Source: an uncultured Phycisphaerales bacterium
GTDB taxonomy: Bacteria > Planctomycetota > Phycisphaerae > Sedimentisphaerales > Anaerobacaceae
Direction: 5' to 3'
Assembly (NCBI GenBank): GCA_937927975.1
Contig: CALEZT010000215.1
Span: 1-64,000 of the forward strand
DNA: 64,000 nt
The position numbers and the translations under genes were made by a program. Numbering within the stretch: position 1 is the first letter of the stretch; each line of letters begins with the position of its first letter. Shown piece after piece: positions 25,863 to 34,866 of this stretch. The notes below the pieces were generated by a model that saw only the letters and a program-made list of their open reading frames with translations, did not search any database and was not told the origin of the DNA.

Positions 25863-26774
25863 GTGGGGTATAACTGCGTAGTGCTGGCCAAGCAGGTGCC
25901 GGACACACACAGGATCACCGGCCAAGTCATGAACGACGACGGCACGGTGAACCGCTCGGCGCTGCCGGCCATTTTCAATCCGGAAGACCTCAACGCCCTT
26001 GAAATGGCGTTGCGAATCAAGGACCGCTTCGGCGGCCGGGTCACCGTCATCACGATGGGCCTGCCCGGCGCGACGAAGATCCTGCGGGATGCCCTCTATC
26101 GCGGGGCCGACGAAGCCATTCTCATAACCGACTCACGGGCCGCCGCCAGCGATACCCTGGCGACCAGCTACATCCTGAGCTGCGCCGTCCGCAAGCTGGA
26201 CTACGATATCGTCCTGTGCGGCCGCCAGGCCATCGACGGCGACACCGCCCAGGTGGGCCCGCAGCTCGCGGAGAAGCTGGGAATCACCCAGATCACCTAC
26301 GTCGAAGCGTTGGAGGCCCTGGAGGGCCGCAAGATCACCGCCCGACGCAACATCGGCAACGGCTGGCAGCTCGTTCGGGCGCCCCTGCCGGTGCTGCTGA
26401 CCGTTACCGGCGACGCAGGCGAGCCCCGCGTGGCCGCCGCCAGGCAGATGATGAAGTACAAGAACGCCAAGACGCCGGCCGAGATCGAGCAGAGCGTCAA
26501 GGCCGCCAACCCGACCGCGGACGAAGCTGCGATCAAGAGCCTGGCCAGGCAGCAGGCGGACGCACTGGCTCAGCGGGGTCTGTTGATCCAGCAGTGGGAC
26601 CTGACCGGCCTGAACGCGGACCTCACCTGGTGCGGCCGGAGCGGCTCGCCGACGAAGGTCCATCGGATACAGAGCGTCGTGCTGGCCGCCAAGGAGAGCA
26701 AGGAGATCGCCCCGACGGAAGAAGGCGTCGCAGCCATGATCCACGAGCTGCTCCAGGACAAGATCATCGCGTAA
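25863..26774 (+). CDS. etfB: Electron transfer flavoprotein beta subunit
   Basis: 303 residues from a GTG start with AGGAG 7 nt upstream. The EtfB/FixA fold is shown by VVLAKQVPDTHRITGQVMND, NPEDLNALEMALRIKD, the segment CGRQAIDGDTAQVGPQLAEK, and RNIGNGWQLVRAPLPVLLTV. The longer than usual length (about 260 in classic EtfB) comes from an extra segment near residues 205-245. EtfB binds AMP and, with EtfA, passes electrons from acyl-CoA dehydrogenases to the quinone pool; the bifurcating type uses NADH as well. EtfA lies downstream, but 465 bp of repeat-rich DNA separates the two. Confidence 0.94.
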   Translation: MGYNCVVLAKQVPDTHRITGQVMNDDGTVNRSALPAIFNPEDLNALEMALRIKDRFGGRVTVITMGLPGATKILRDALYRGADEAILITDSRAAASDTLATSYILSCAVRKLDYDIVLCGRQAIDGDTAQVGPQLAEKLGITQITYVEALEALEGRKITARRNIGNGWQLVRAPLPVLLTVTGDAGEPRVAAARQMMKYKNAKTPAEIEQSVKAANPTADEAAIKSLARQQADALAQRGLLIQQWDLTGLNADLTWCGRSGSPTKVHRIQSVVLAAKESKEIAPTEEGVAAMIHELLQDKIIA

Positions 26775-26789
26775 ACCATCGTAGCACAC

Positions 26790-27172
26790 GGCAGTGCAAG
26801 GCAGGCATGAGCACAAACGACCCCAAACGCAGATCGAATGTCCGGAGTCTCTCGGGGACTCTGTCCCCGGACCCCTGGCATTTTACGCTTTGTGCCAGCA
26901 GCACCATAACACTGAGGCAGGGCGATGCCTCCGCTTTGACAGCATCGCCTGTGCCACTGGATTGCCGCGGCGCTCGGGGTGCTTGCCAGGAGAGCCCTAC
27001 CCTCCGCAGCAGCAACCATAGACTACCGGAAATCCCCGGAAGCAGCAAGGCATATGGGGGGATCCGCCCTCCAATATCGTGCCATTGGCCCAAAGCGAAA
27101 AATGCCGGGGGTTTGGGGGCTGGCCCCCAAGGATCAGCGACTGTGCAGGGCTGACATGAGGACGAATGTCCT
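26790..27172. repeat. Fold-back (MITE-like) element between etfB and etfA, with flanking direct repeats
   Basis: Arms at 26864-26896 and 27087-27119 are inverted repeats, 27 of 33 positions matching. Their core CCTGGCATTTTACGCTTTG resembles cores of the elements at 54356 and 63797. Outside the arms, 34-bp imperfect direct repeats lie at 26790-26823 and 27139-27172 (shared GTGCA.GGC..G.CATGAG). The structure suggests an inserted non-autonomous element. There is no coding sequence in this 465-bp gap. Confidence 0.7.
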
Positions 27173-27239
27173 GTAATATGCATTCTCTCGGTGGATTGAG
27201 AGATGGAATCGACGACGAAAGGACGACGAGAAGTCACAC

Positions 27240-28277
27240 ATGATTGAAGTGAATCGACAAGGGGAAGTGTGGGTGTTTGCCGAGCAGCATGGCGGGCGGC
27301 TGGAGGATACGCCGCTGGAGCTGATGAGCAAGGCGAGGCACCTGGCCGATACGTTGCAGGTGAAGATGGCGGCCGTGCTGCTGGGCAACGGCGTCCAGAA
27401 ACTGGCGAGCAAGCTGGTCAAGCACGGGGCGGATAAGGTGTATCTCGTCGAGGACCCGCTGCTGGGAGCCTACCAGACCACAAGCTATGCGAAGGTCATC
27501 CTGAACCTGATCCACAAGCACAAGCCGCAGGTGGTGCTCTACGGAGCCACCGTCGCCGGCCGAGATCTGGCACCGCGGATCGCCAGCGCCGCCAAGGCGG
27601 GTCTGACCGCCGACTGCACGGACCTCCAGATCGGCGATCACGAGATCGCCAAGACCGGCGAGGTCCACAAGAACCTCTTGTTCCAGATCCGTCCCGCGTT
27701 CGGCGGCAACATCATCGCCACGATCATCAACTTCGACCGCTGGCCGCAGATGGCGACCGTCCGCGAGGGCGTCATGCCGATGCCCGAGCCCAAGGCCAAA
27801 CGCAAGGGCGAGATCGTCACGGAAAGCGTCGCCCTGGCGCCGGAGGATCTGCCCATCGAGATTCTCCAGCAGCACACGCGGGCCAAGAAGGTCGATCTGA
27901 AGGCCGCGAGAATCATCGTCGCCGGCGGCGCAGGCGTCGGCAGCAAGGAGAACTTTAGGCTGGTCTGGGACCTGGCGAACTGCCTGGGAGCGGCCCCCGG
28001 CGCGACGCGCGCCGCGGTCGACCTGGGCTATATCGACCACGATCACCAGATCGGCCAGACCGGCACCACCGTCCGGCCGAGCCTGTACATCGCGGTCGGC
28101 ATCAGCGGCGCGATCCAGCACCAGGCGGGCATGACCGGCAGCCAGAAGATCGTCGCGATCAACAACGACCCCGACGCGCCGATCTTCAGCGTCGCCCACT
28201 ACAAGATCCTGGGCGACCTCAACGAAGTCGTGCCGCGGATGATCCGAGCGATCAAAGAGAAGGGAATCAAGGACTGA
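27240..28277 (+). CDS. etfA: Electron transfer flavoprotein alpha subunit
   Basis: 345 residues. The N-terminal domain begins [16 protein letters not shown]. The C-terminal FAD-binding domain carries the diagnostic [31 protein letters not shown] and the following [15 protein letters not shown], ending with [13 protein letters not shown]. It partners EtfB to form the flavoprotein dimer; the FAD sits in this subunit. The acyl-CoA dehydrogenase gene begins 65 bp downstream. No extra ferredoxin domain is fused, so the gene does not by itself indicate the bifurcating type. Confidence 0.96.
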   Translation: MIEVNRQGEVWVFAEQHGGRLEDTPLELMSKARHLADTLQVKMAAVLLGNGVQKLASKLVKHGADKVYLVEDPLLGAYQTTSYAKVILNLIHKHKPQVVLYGATVAGRDLAPRIASAAKAGLTADCTDLQIGDHEIAKTGEVHKNLLFQIRPAFGGNIIATIINFDRWPQMATVREGVMPMPEPKAKRKGEIVTESVALAPEDLPIEILQQHTRAKKVDLKAARIIVAGGAGVGSKENFRLVWDLANCLGAAPGATRAAVDLGYIDHDHQIGQTGTTVRPSLYIAVGISGAIQHQAGMTGSQKIVAINNDPDAPIFSVAHYKILGDLNEVVPRMIRAIKEKGIKD

Positions 28278-28297
28278 CACCGCGGTCTGCGGTCTGC

Positions 28298-28330
28298 AAT
28301 TTGAGATTTGAAATTTGAGATTTGAAATTC
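28298..28330. repeat. Tandem 14-bp repeat between etfA and the acyl-CoA dehydrogenase gene
   Basis: AATTTGAGATTTGA occurs twice in tandem (28298-28311 and 28312-28325) followed by AATTC. It resembles a fragment of the AT-rich palindromic repeat seen at 19637 and 49557. Confidence 0.65.
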
Positions 28331-28342
28331 TCAGGACGAGGC

Positions 28343-30148
28343 ATGGGCAACTTCTACAGGGATAACGACGATATTCGATTCTTGTTCAGGCACATCGACT
28401 TGGCGCCGCTGGCGGAGGCCTTCGAGGAAGGCTACCGCTTTGCGAAGGAGTTCGACTACGCGCCGGGCAGCGCCGACGAGGCGATTCGAAACTACGAGAT
28501 GGTGCTGGACTCGCTCGGCGAGCTCTGCGCCGACTTCATCGCACCGCGGGCCGAGGCTGTGGACCGCGAGGGCAACACGCTGAACGCCGACGGCTCGGTC
28601 ACCCGGCCCAAGGGCATCGCGGAAGATATCGAGAAGCTGGCCCAGGCTCAGGTGATGGGCTTCACCCTGCCCCACCGGTTCGGCGGCCTGAACTTTCCAA
28701 ACCTGGTCTACTCCATGGCCAACGAGATCCTCTCGCGTGCCGACGCCTCGTTAATGAACATCTTCGGACTCCAGGGCATCGCCGAGACGATCAACGCCTT
28801 CGCCTCCGAAGAGATCAAGCGGAAGTACCTGCCGCTGTTCGCCGAAGGCAAAGTCACCGGCGCAATGGTGCTCACCGAACCCGACGCCGGCTCGGACCTC
28901 CAGGCGGTCAAGCTGCGAGCCTACCAGGACAGTCAGGGCAATTGGTTCCTCCACGGCGTCAAGCGGTTCATCACCAACGGCTGCGGCGAGGTGCTGCTGG
29001 TCCTGTCGCGCAGCGAGCCCGACCGCAGCGGCGGCATGGGCCTGAGCCTGCTCTTGTGCGAACCCGGCCCGACCGTCCACATCCGTCGGCTCGAAGACAA
29101 GCTGGGCATCCACGGCTCGCCCACCTGCGAAATCTTCTTCGACCACACGCCCGCCCTGCTGATCGGCGAACGGCAACGCGGCCTCGTGCCCTATGTCATG
29201 ACCCTGATGAACGGCGCGAGAATCGGGATCGCCTCCCAGGGCGTCGGTATCGCGGAGGCCACCTACCGGATCGCCCGGGACTATGCCGCCAGCCGCAAGC
29301 AGTTCTCCGTCGCCATTGAGAAACTGCCGGCCGTGCGAGACCTCCTGATCGACATGAAGACCACGATCGAGGCCGGACGCGCCCTGCTCTACGATACCTC
29401 GCGCGTCGTCGATCTGGCCCTCGCCTACAACAATCAGATCGAGAACAATCCGCCCGCCGACAAGGACGCGGCCAAGAAGCTCAAGGACAACGCTCGCGTC
29501 TACAAGCGATACGCCGGCATGCTGACCCCGATGAGCAAGTACTACTGCACCGAGATGTGCAACCGCGTCGCCTACGACTCGATCCAGGTCCTCGGCGGCA
29601 GCGGTTTCATGCGGGACTACGCCTGCGAACGGCACGCCCGCGACGCGCGTATTACGACGATCTACGAGGGCACCAGCCAGTTGCAGGTCGTCGCGGCGGT
29701 CCGCGGCGTGTGCAGCGGCACGGCGGAGAAGTATCTGGCGGAACTGGCCGCCCTGCCCTACGAGCCGCAGGTTAGCGATCTGCTGGCCAAACTGACCGAG
29801 GGCACGCAGCAGTTGATGGCGGCCGTCGAGTTCACGAAAGCACAGGGCAACGAGTACATGGACCTTCACGGCCGGGCGCTGGTCGACGTCGCGATCGATC
29901 TGATCAATGGCTATCTGTTCTGCGGCCAGGCCAGCACGAAGGTCGAGATGGATGTGCCGGTCGCGACGGACGGCAGTTTCAAGAACGGTCAGACCGTTTC
30001 GATGAAGCAGCGAAAGCTGATGATGGCCCGCCGGTACGTTGAAAAGAATGCTCCGAAGATCAAGGCGTTGACCGAACTTGTTCGACAGGGCGACAAGTCG
30101 ACGTTCAGCGATTACGAGGCGCTCGTCGGGCCGGTGCCGGAAGTGTAA
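28343..30148 (+). CDS. Acyl-CoA dehydrogenase (long form, about 600 residues)
   Basis: 601 residues from ATG 28343. Core motifs: GAMVLTEPDAGSDLQAVKL (flavin/substrate contact), IHGSPTCEIFFD, YAASRKQFSVAIEKLPAV, and the catalytic glutamate in TTIYEGTSQLQ (about residue 444). The C-terminal extension of about 150 residues is that of the AcdB/FadE-like and VLCAD-like long dehydrogenases. It oxidises an acyl-CoA at C2-C3 and gives electrons to EtfAB, encoded just upstream in the same direction. The chain-length preference cannot be read from the sequence. Confidence 0.93.
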   Translation: MGNFYRDNDDIRFLFRHIDLAPLAEAFEEGYRFAKEFDYAPGSADEAIRNYEMVLDSLGELCADFIAPRAEAVDREGNTLNADGSVTRPKGIAEDIEKLAQAQVMGFTLPHRFGGLNFPNLVYSMANEILSRADASLMNIFGLQGIAETINAFASEEIKRKYLPLFAEGKVTGAMVLTEPDAGSDLQAVKLRAYQDSQGNWFLHGVKRFITNGCGEVLLVLSRSEPDRSGGMGLSLLLCEPGPTVHIRRLEDKLGIHGSPTCEIFFDHTPALLIGERQRGLVPYVMTLMNGARIGIASQGVGIAEATYRIARDYAASRKQFSVAIEKLPAVRDLLIDMKTTIEAGRALLYDTSRVVDLALAYNNQIENNPPADKDAAKKLKDNARVYKRYAGMLTPMSKYYCTEMCNRVAYDSIQVLGGSGFMRDYACERHARDARITTIYEGTSQLQVVAAVRGVCSGTAEKYLAELAALPYEPQVSDLLAKLTEGTQQLMAAVEFTKAQGNEYMDLHGRALVDVAIDLINGYLFCGQASTKVEMDVPVATDGSFKNGQTVSMKQRKLMMARRYVEKNAPKIKALTELVRQGDKSTFSDYEALVGPVPEV

Positions 30149-30203
30149 GACCGATAGGTCAGATGGGACGAATAGGACCGGTCCTTCGCCGGACTGAGAC
30201 CCG

Positions 30204-30884
30204 ATGCTTCGAGCTGTGATTTTCGATTTTGACGGGGTGATCACGGATTCCGAGATCCTGCACTTCCGCGCGTTCAACGCGGTGTTGGCCCCCCATGGCT
30301 TTGAACTGTCCAAGACCGAGTACTACAAAGACTATCTGGGCATGTCCGACAAGGACTGCTTCAAGACCCTGATCGGCGAAGGGCGACTGCGTATCCAAGA
30401 AGCCCAGATCCCCGCTCTGATCCAGCAGAAGACACGGATTTTCGAACAACTGGCCCGCACCGAGGGCCGGATCATCGAAGGCGTGCGGGAGTTTCTCGAT
30501 CTGCTGGCCGGGGCGCAGATCCCGATCGCCATCTGCTCGGGGGCCCTTCGACCGGAGATCGAGTTGCTCCTCGAAGAGGCGACGCTGCGGAGTCGCTTCG
30601 ACGTGATCGTCTCGGCGGAGGACGTCCATCGTGGCAAGCCCGACCCCGAGGGATTTCTCCTGACTCTCCAGAAGCTCAACGACATCTGGCCCGACCTGAT
30701 CGCGTCGGAATCCTGCATCGTCATCGAAGACTCGCACTGGGGGCTCAAGGCCGCCCGCGCCGCCGGCATGAAAACCGTCGCGGTGACCAACACCTACGAA
30801 GCCGCCCAGCTTAAGCAAGCGGACAAGATAGTCGACCGCCTCAGTCAACTGACGATGGCGGACCTGCAGAGAATCTGCTCATAG
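30204..30884 (+). CDS. HAD-family phosphatase (beta-phosphoglucomutase-like)
   Basis: 226 residues. Motif I is FDFDGVITDSE with nucleophile Asp 9 and acid/base Asp 11. Motif II is CSGA, motif III is HRGKPDPEGF, and motif IV is IVIEDSHWGLKAARAAGM. The cap is the small helical type of the Gph/PGMB/YcjU group. The substrate, probably a phosphosugar or phosphoglycolate, cannot be fixed. It follows the acyl-CoA dehydrogenase by 55 bp and may be in the same transcript. Confidence 0.9.
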   Translation: MLRAVIFDFDGVITDSEILHFRAFNAVLAPHGFELSKTEYYKDYLGMSDKDCFKTLIGEGRLRIQEAQIPALIQQKTRIFEQLARTEGRIIEGVREFLDLLAGAQIPIAICSGALRPEIELLLEEATLRSRFDVIVSAEDVHRGKPDPEGFLLTLQKLNDIWPDLIASESCIVIEDSHWGLKAARAAGMKTVAVTNTYEAAQLKQADKIVDRLSQLTMADLQRICS

Positions 30885-30907
30885 CGCCCAAGCCCCCCGA
30901 TTTCCCC

Positions 30908-30936
30908 TTGCTCCGCTCGGGCGATTCTGGTCTAAT
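30908..30936 (+). promoter_or_regulatory. Possible promoter of the LamG protein gene
   Basis: TTGCTC at 30908-30913, a 17-bp spacer and TCTAAT at 30931-30936. The leader to the ATG at 31104 would be about 160 nt. Confidence 0.4.
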
Positions 30937-31103
30937 GAAGGCGTTCGGAAGCGGTCGAGCCGGACAGGTCCGAGGACCGGCCAGCGAGGAAGGTGTGTCC
31001 TTGGGAACGGATTGGCGAGACCTGCTTTCGGCATTTCACGGACGCGTGAACAGTTCGGTTCAGGACTACTGGCGGCGTGCCATCTCATAGAAGGAGGATT
31101 GTC

Positions 31104-33986
31104 ATGTGTAGAAAATCGTTCCCGGCTCTCCTGGCGGCGTCATTCAGTCTGCTCTTTACGTGTGCGGCCTTCGGCGCATTCGACCCGACGAGAGATCCCG
31201 CGTTGGTCGGCTGGTGGTCGTTCGACGAAGGCGCCGGCACGGTCGCGACCGACGGCTCGCCCAACGGCAACCACGGCACGATCAATGGCGGCGCGACGTG
31301 GGTCCCCGGCGTGCACGGTTCCGCGCTGCAGTTCAACGGGACCAACGCCTACGTCGGCACCGGCAAGAGCCTGCTCAACGGCCTGACCGCCTTCACCATG
31401 GCCGGCTGGATCAGCGCCAGCAGCACCGGGGTCTACTCCAGCGTCTTCGGGCAGAACGATCTGGTCGAGCTGGGCTTCACCACCGAAAGCGGCGGGCAAT
31501 TCGGCACCTGGATGGCGGGCAACAACTGGGCCTTCATCGGCGCCAACTGGGGCTTCACGTATCCATCCTGGCACCACGTCGCCCTGGCGGGCGATCGGAC
31601 GAGAGTCTCGCTCTACATCGACGGCCAGGAGGTCGCCAGCGACAAGAACGGCATGGGCAGCGGCACATCCAGCTTCTTCTTCAGCATCGCAGGCAACGTC
31701 TTCAACGCCAGCGGCGACTGGTTCCGCGGCGAGATCGACGACGTGTGGCTCTTCCGCAGGGCGTTGACGGAGGCGGAGATTCGCACGCTGATGAAAGGTC
31801 CCGGCGGGCCCGGGCGGGCGACCGCGCCGATCCCGGCCGACGAAGCGACCGACGTGCCGCGCGACGTGACGCTGGGCTGGACCGCCGGAGAATATGCGGC
31901 TTCGCACGACGTGTACTTCGGGACTTCGCTCAGCGACGTCAACGACGCTGGCAGGACCGCGCCCCTGGGCGTACTGGCCAGCCAGGGCCAGAACCAGACG
32001 ACCTACTCCCCATCCGAGTCTCTCGACTATGGCCAGACCTATTTCTGGCGGGTGGACGAGGTCAACGCGGCGCCCGACAACACGATCTACAAGGGCAAGG
32101 TCTGGAGCTTCACCGTCGAACCGTTCGGGTATCCCGTCACGCCGACGGCGGCCAAAGCCTCCAGCGTCCAACCCGGCGCGGCGCCGCAGAACACGATCAA
32201 CCGCTCGGGCCTCAGCCCGACAGACGCGCACTCTACGGACCTGACGACCATGTGGATGACCAGCGGCCCTCAGCCGCACTGGATCCAGTACGAATTCGAC
32301 CAAGTCTACAAGCTCCACGAGATGTGGGTGTGGAACTCGAATCAGCCGATCGAGGGGATCGTCGGCTTCGGGGCCCGCAACGTCACGATTGAGTGTTCCA
32401 CCGACGGCGTCGCCTGGACGGCGCTGGAGGGAATCCCCGAGTTCGCGCAGGCGACCGGATCGGCGTCCTACACCGCCAACACCGTCGTCGATCTCGGCGG
32501 GGCCGCGGCCAAGTTCGTCAAGCTCACGATCACCCAGTCCTGGGGCAACCTGACGCCGCAGACGGGCCTGAGCGAGGTCCGATTCTTCTACGTCCCGGTA
32601 CAGGCCCGCGAGCCGCAGCCGGCGGACGCCGCGACGAACGTCGCCGTCGAAGCGAGCTTGAACTGGCGTCCTGGACGCGAGGCGACTTCGCACGAAGTCT
32701 ACTTCGGCGTCGACAATACCGCCCTGCCCCTGGCGGGCACGGTGTCCGAACACAGCTACGCGCCGGCTTCGATGGATTTCGGAACGACCTACTTCTGGAA
32801 GATCAACGAGCTCGGCGGCTCGGGGCCCTATGAAGGCGACGTCTGGAGCTTCACGACCCAGGAGTACGCGGCCGTCGACGACATGGAGAGCTACAACGAC
32901 GACGACCGCCGGATCTACGACGCCTGGATCGACGGCGTGACGACGCAGGCCAGCGGTTCGCAGGTCGGATACGACATCGCCCCCTTTGCCGAGAGGACGA
33001 CCGTCCGCGGCGGCAAACAGTCGATGCCCCTGGCCTACAACAACGCGGCGGCCCCTTACCTCTCGGAAGCCGAACGCACCTTCGATCCGGCGCAGAACTG
33101 GGCCGTCCACGGCGCCGACACGCTGACCCTGTACTTCCAGGGCCGCACGCCGGCCTTCGCAGAAACCGCCGACAAAATCCTGATGAACGCGATCGGCACG
33201 GACATCTGGGACGCCTCCGACCAGTTCCGCTTCGCCTACAAGACCCTCACCGGCAACGGCGCGATGATCGCCCGGGTCGAGGGCATCGGCGACAGCCACG
33301 CCTGGGCCAAAGCCGGCGTCATGATCCGCCAGAGCACCGAGCCCGGGTCGAACCATGCCTTCATGGCCCTCACGCCCGGCGGCGCCGGCGCAGGCAACGG
33401 CGCCAGCTTCCAGCGCAGACTCGTCATCGGCGGCGCGTCGTCCAACGACGACAACCCCGGCGCGGTCGTGGCCGCTCCCTACTGGGTGAAGGTCGAGCGC
33501 AGCGGCAACAGCTTCACCGGTTCGATCTCCCCCGACGGCAAGGCCTGGACGCAATTGGGCGCCGCTCAGACGATCACGATGAACGGCCCGGTCCTGATCG
33601 GCCTGGCCCTGTGCAGCCACAACGCAAACCTCGCCACCGGCGCGGAGTTCTCCAACGTCTCCTTCAGCGGCGCCGTCGCGGGCGCGTGGCAGGTGGCCGA
33701 GATCGGCGTCGCCCAGCCAACGGGCAATTCGATGGAGGGCCTGTATGTCACGATCAAGGACACCGCCGGCAAGTCCAAGACCGTAGTCCATCCCGACCCG
33801 ATGGCGACCGCCAGGCCGCGATGGAATCAGTGGAAGATCCCGCTGAGCGAGTTCACCTCGGCCGGCGTGAAGACCACCGCGATCAAATCGATGACCGTCG
33901 GCGTCGGCAGCAAGGCCGCTCCGACTCCCGGCGGCGCAGGCACGATCTTCATCGACGACATCGGCTACGGCCGCTCCAAGCCATGA
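31104..33986 (+). CDS. Large secreted LamG/discoidin/FN3 protein
   Basis: 960 residues from ATG 31104 with AAGGAGG 6 nt upstream and a signal peptide (FPALLAASFSLLFTCAAFGA). Domains: LamG concanavalin-like lectin (about 30-235, VGWWSFDEGAGTVATDGS and WFRGEIDDVWLFRRALTEAE), FN3-like (240-345), F5/8-type discoidin (about 350-500, WMTSGPQPHWIQYEFDQVY), FN3-like (500-585), and a C-terminal module starting VDDMESYND. That module is interrupted at about 690-858 by a DUF1349-like sandwich (AMIARVEGIGDSHAWAKAGV) and then resumes (WQVAEIGV to GTIFIDDIGY). It is probably a carbohydrate-binding surface or exo-protein. No catalytic domain is visible. Confidence 0.88.
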   Translation: MCRKSFPALLAASFSLLFTCAAFGAFDPTRDPALVGWWSFDEGAGTVATDGSPNGNHGTINGGATWVPGVHGSALQFNGTNAYVGTGKSLLNGLTAFTMAGWISASSTGVYSSVFGQNDLVELGFTTESGGQFGTWMAGNNWAFIGANWGFTYPSWHHVALAGDRTRVSLYIDGQEVASDKNGMGSGTSSFFFSIAGNVFNASGDWFRGEIDDVWLFRRALTEAEIRTLMKGPGGPGRATAPIPADEATDVPRDVTLGWTAGEYAASHDVYFGTSLSDVNDAGRTAPLGVLASQGQNQTTYSPSESLDYGQTYFWRVDEVNAAPDNTIYKGKVWSFTVEPFGYPVTPTAAKASSVQPGAAPQNTINRSGLSPTDAHSTDLTTMWMTSGPQPHWIQYEFDQVYKLHEMWVWNSNQPIEGIVGFGARNVTIECSTDGVAWTALEGIPEFAQATGSASYTANTVVDLGGAAAKFVKLTITQSWGNLTPQTGLSEVRFFYVPVQAREPQPADAATNVAVEASLNWRPGREATSHEVYFGVDNTALPLAGTVSEHSYAPASMDFGTTYFWKINELGGSGPYEGDVWSFTTQEYAAVDDMESYNDDDRRIYDAWIDGVTTQASGSQVGYDIAPFAERTTVRGGKQSMPLAYNNAAAPYLSEAERTFDPAQNWAVHGADTLTLYFQGRTPAFAETADKILMNAIGTDIWDASDQFRFAYKTLTGNGAMIARVEGIGDSHAWAKAGVMIRQSTEPGSNHAFMALTPGGAGAGNGASFQRRLVIGGASSNDDNPGAVVAAPYWVKVERSGNSFTGSISPDGKAWTQLGAAQTITMNGPVLIGLALCSHNANLATGAEFSNVSFSGAVAGAWQVAEIGVAQPTGNSMEGLYVTIKDTAGKSKTVVHPDPMATARPRWNQWKIPLSEFTSAGVKTTAIKSMTVGVGSKAAPTPGGAGTIFIDDIGYGRSKP

Positions 33987-33997
33987 CCGATTCACGC

Positions 33998-34038
33998 GGC
34001 GTGCTCCGCTCTCCCCCTCGGGAGGCGCGGAGCACGCC
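33998..34038 (+). terminator. Strong hairpin after the LamG gene
   Basis: GGCGTGCTCCGC and GCGGAGCACGCC form a perfect 12-bp stem with a 17-nt loop, itself able to pair CTCCC/GGGAG. It starts 12 bp after the stop codon. No T run follows, so it may act as a terminator or mRNA 3' end stabiliser. Confidence 0.6.
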
Positions 34039-34136
34039 ATCGTCAAAACCCCTCTCGCCAAGCCGCCAGGAACACCCGAGAATCGGAAGCTCGGGATACC
34101 CCGATGAACCATCCCTGGAACGTCGCTCTGGAGCTG

Positions 34137-34165
34137 TTGACACGACTTTGCGCATCGCGTAGAGT
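34137..34165 (+). promoter_or_regulatory. Promoter of the fluoride locus
   Basis: Exact TTGACA at 34137-34142, a 17-bp spacer and TAGAGT at 34160-34165. The start near 34172 is about 25 nt ahead of the fluoride riboswitch. Confidence 0.75.
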
Positions 34166-34195
34166 ACACGAGCATTTGACTCGGAAGGTATCTCC

Positions 34196-34255
34196 CGAGA
34201 GGTGATGGAGTTCACCGAAACCGCTCGATTGTCTGGGCTGATGACTCCTACCAAG
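34196..34255 (+). ncRNA. Fluoride riboswitch (crcB motif)
   Basis: The core reads GGTGATGGAGTTCACC, then GAAACCGC, and ends GGCTGATGACTCCTACC. These are the conserved blocks of the crcB RNA motif (GG.GAUGG, the AACCGC element, GCUGAUG.CUCCUAC). It binds fluoride through Mg ions and turns on fluoride resistance genes. A crcB gene follows about 220 bp downstream, confirming the call. An obvious terminator helix with a T run is not visible just after it, so control may be at translation or through a less evident structure. Confidence 0.88.
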
Positions 34256-34333
34256 ACTTGAACATCCTGGTGGGAACGTCCTGAACGAGCGTCAGACGGC
34301 TTCCCCAAGGCAGGTATCGAAAGGAGAAGTCAG

Positions 34334-34432
34334 ATGCGCGTCTTGCCAAATCGGATTCCCTCAACGATCCAAGGCGTTTTTCGCACCCTCTCGCATTCCG
34401 CGTCCCAAAACCGCGCAGGATGTGGATTGTGA
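34334..34432 (+). CDS. Possible 32-residue ORF between the riboswitch and crcB
   Basis: ATG 34334 has an excellent AAGGAG 6 nt upstream and opens a frame of 32 codons (MRVLPNRIPSTIQGVF onward) ending 43 bp before crcB. No family is recognised, and the composition is not that of a typical small protein. It could be a leader peptide, the remnant of a deleted gene, or chance. Confidence 0.3.
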   Translation: MRVLPNRIPSTIQGVFRTLSHSASQNRAGCGL

Positions 34433-34475
34433 AGAAATGAATTCCGTGTAGTTGGAATGTTTCGGCAGGTGTTGC

Positions 34476-34850
34476 TTGGAAAAGCTCGTATTGGTCATGT
34501 GTGGCGGATGCCTCGGCGCCGCCAGTCGGTATGGTGTGAACCTGTTGGCGACCAGACTCTGGGGGAGCGGATTCCCCTGGGGCACGCTCATCGTAAACAT
34601 GGTCGGGTGCTTCCTGATCGGCCTGGTCTTCGGTCTGGCCGAGCGGACGGCCTGGCTGACGCCGTCGGTGCGCCTGTTCTTTGTCACCGGTTTTCTCGGG
34701 GCGCTGACGACGTTTTCCAGCTTTGCCGTCGAGACGGTAAGTGTCGCGGACGCGGGATTCCGGTCCCTGGCGGGGGTCAATCTCGTGGCCAACAATGCCG
34801 GCGGACTGGCGATGGTCCTGGTGGGACTGTGGCTGGCCAAGGTGCTGTAG
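34476..34850 (+). CDS. crcB: Fluoride channel CrcB/FluC
   Basis: 124 residues from a TTG at 34476, with AGGT 5 nt upstream; this gives the usual family length, while the in-frame ATG at 34497 would remove part of TM1. Four TM segments are clear. Family motifs: GGCLGAASRYGVN, PWGTLIVNMVGCFLIG (with the conserved Asn), and the TFSSFAVE block containing the fluoride-lining Phe and Ser residues. It exports fluoride as a dual-topology dimer in the inner membrane. The upstream fluoride riboswitch gives the regulation. Confidence 0.95.
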   Translation: MEKLVLVMCGGCLGAASRYGVNLLATRLWGSGFPWGTLIVNMVGCFLIGLVFGLAERTAWLTPSVRLFFVTGFLGALTTFSSFAVETVSVADAGFRSLAGVNLVANNAGGLAMVLVGLWLAKVL

Positions 34851-34866
34851 AGAGGTTCGGTTTACG

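Noticed and set aside
31140..34175. 1011-codon open frame on the minus strand opposite the LamG gene
   Set aside because: Antisense of a clear multi-domain protein; no ribosome binding site or family, and the same codon-bias artefact.
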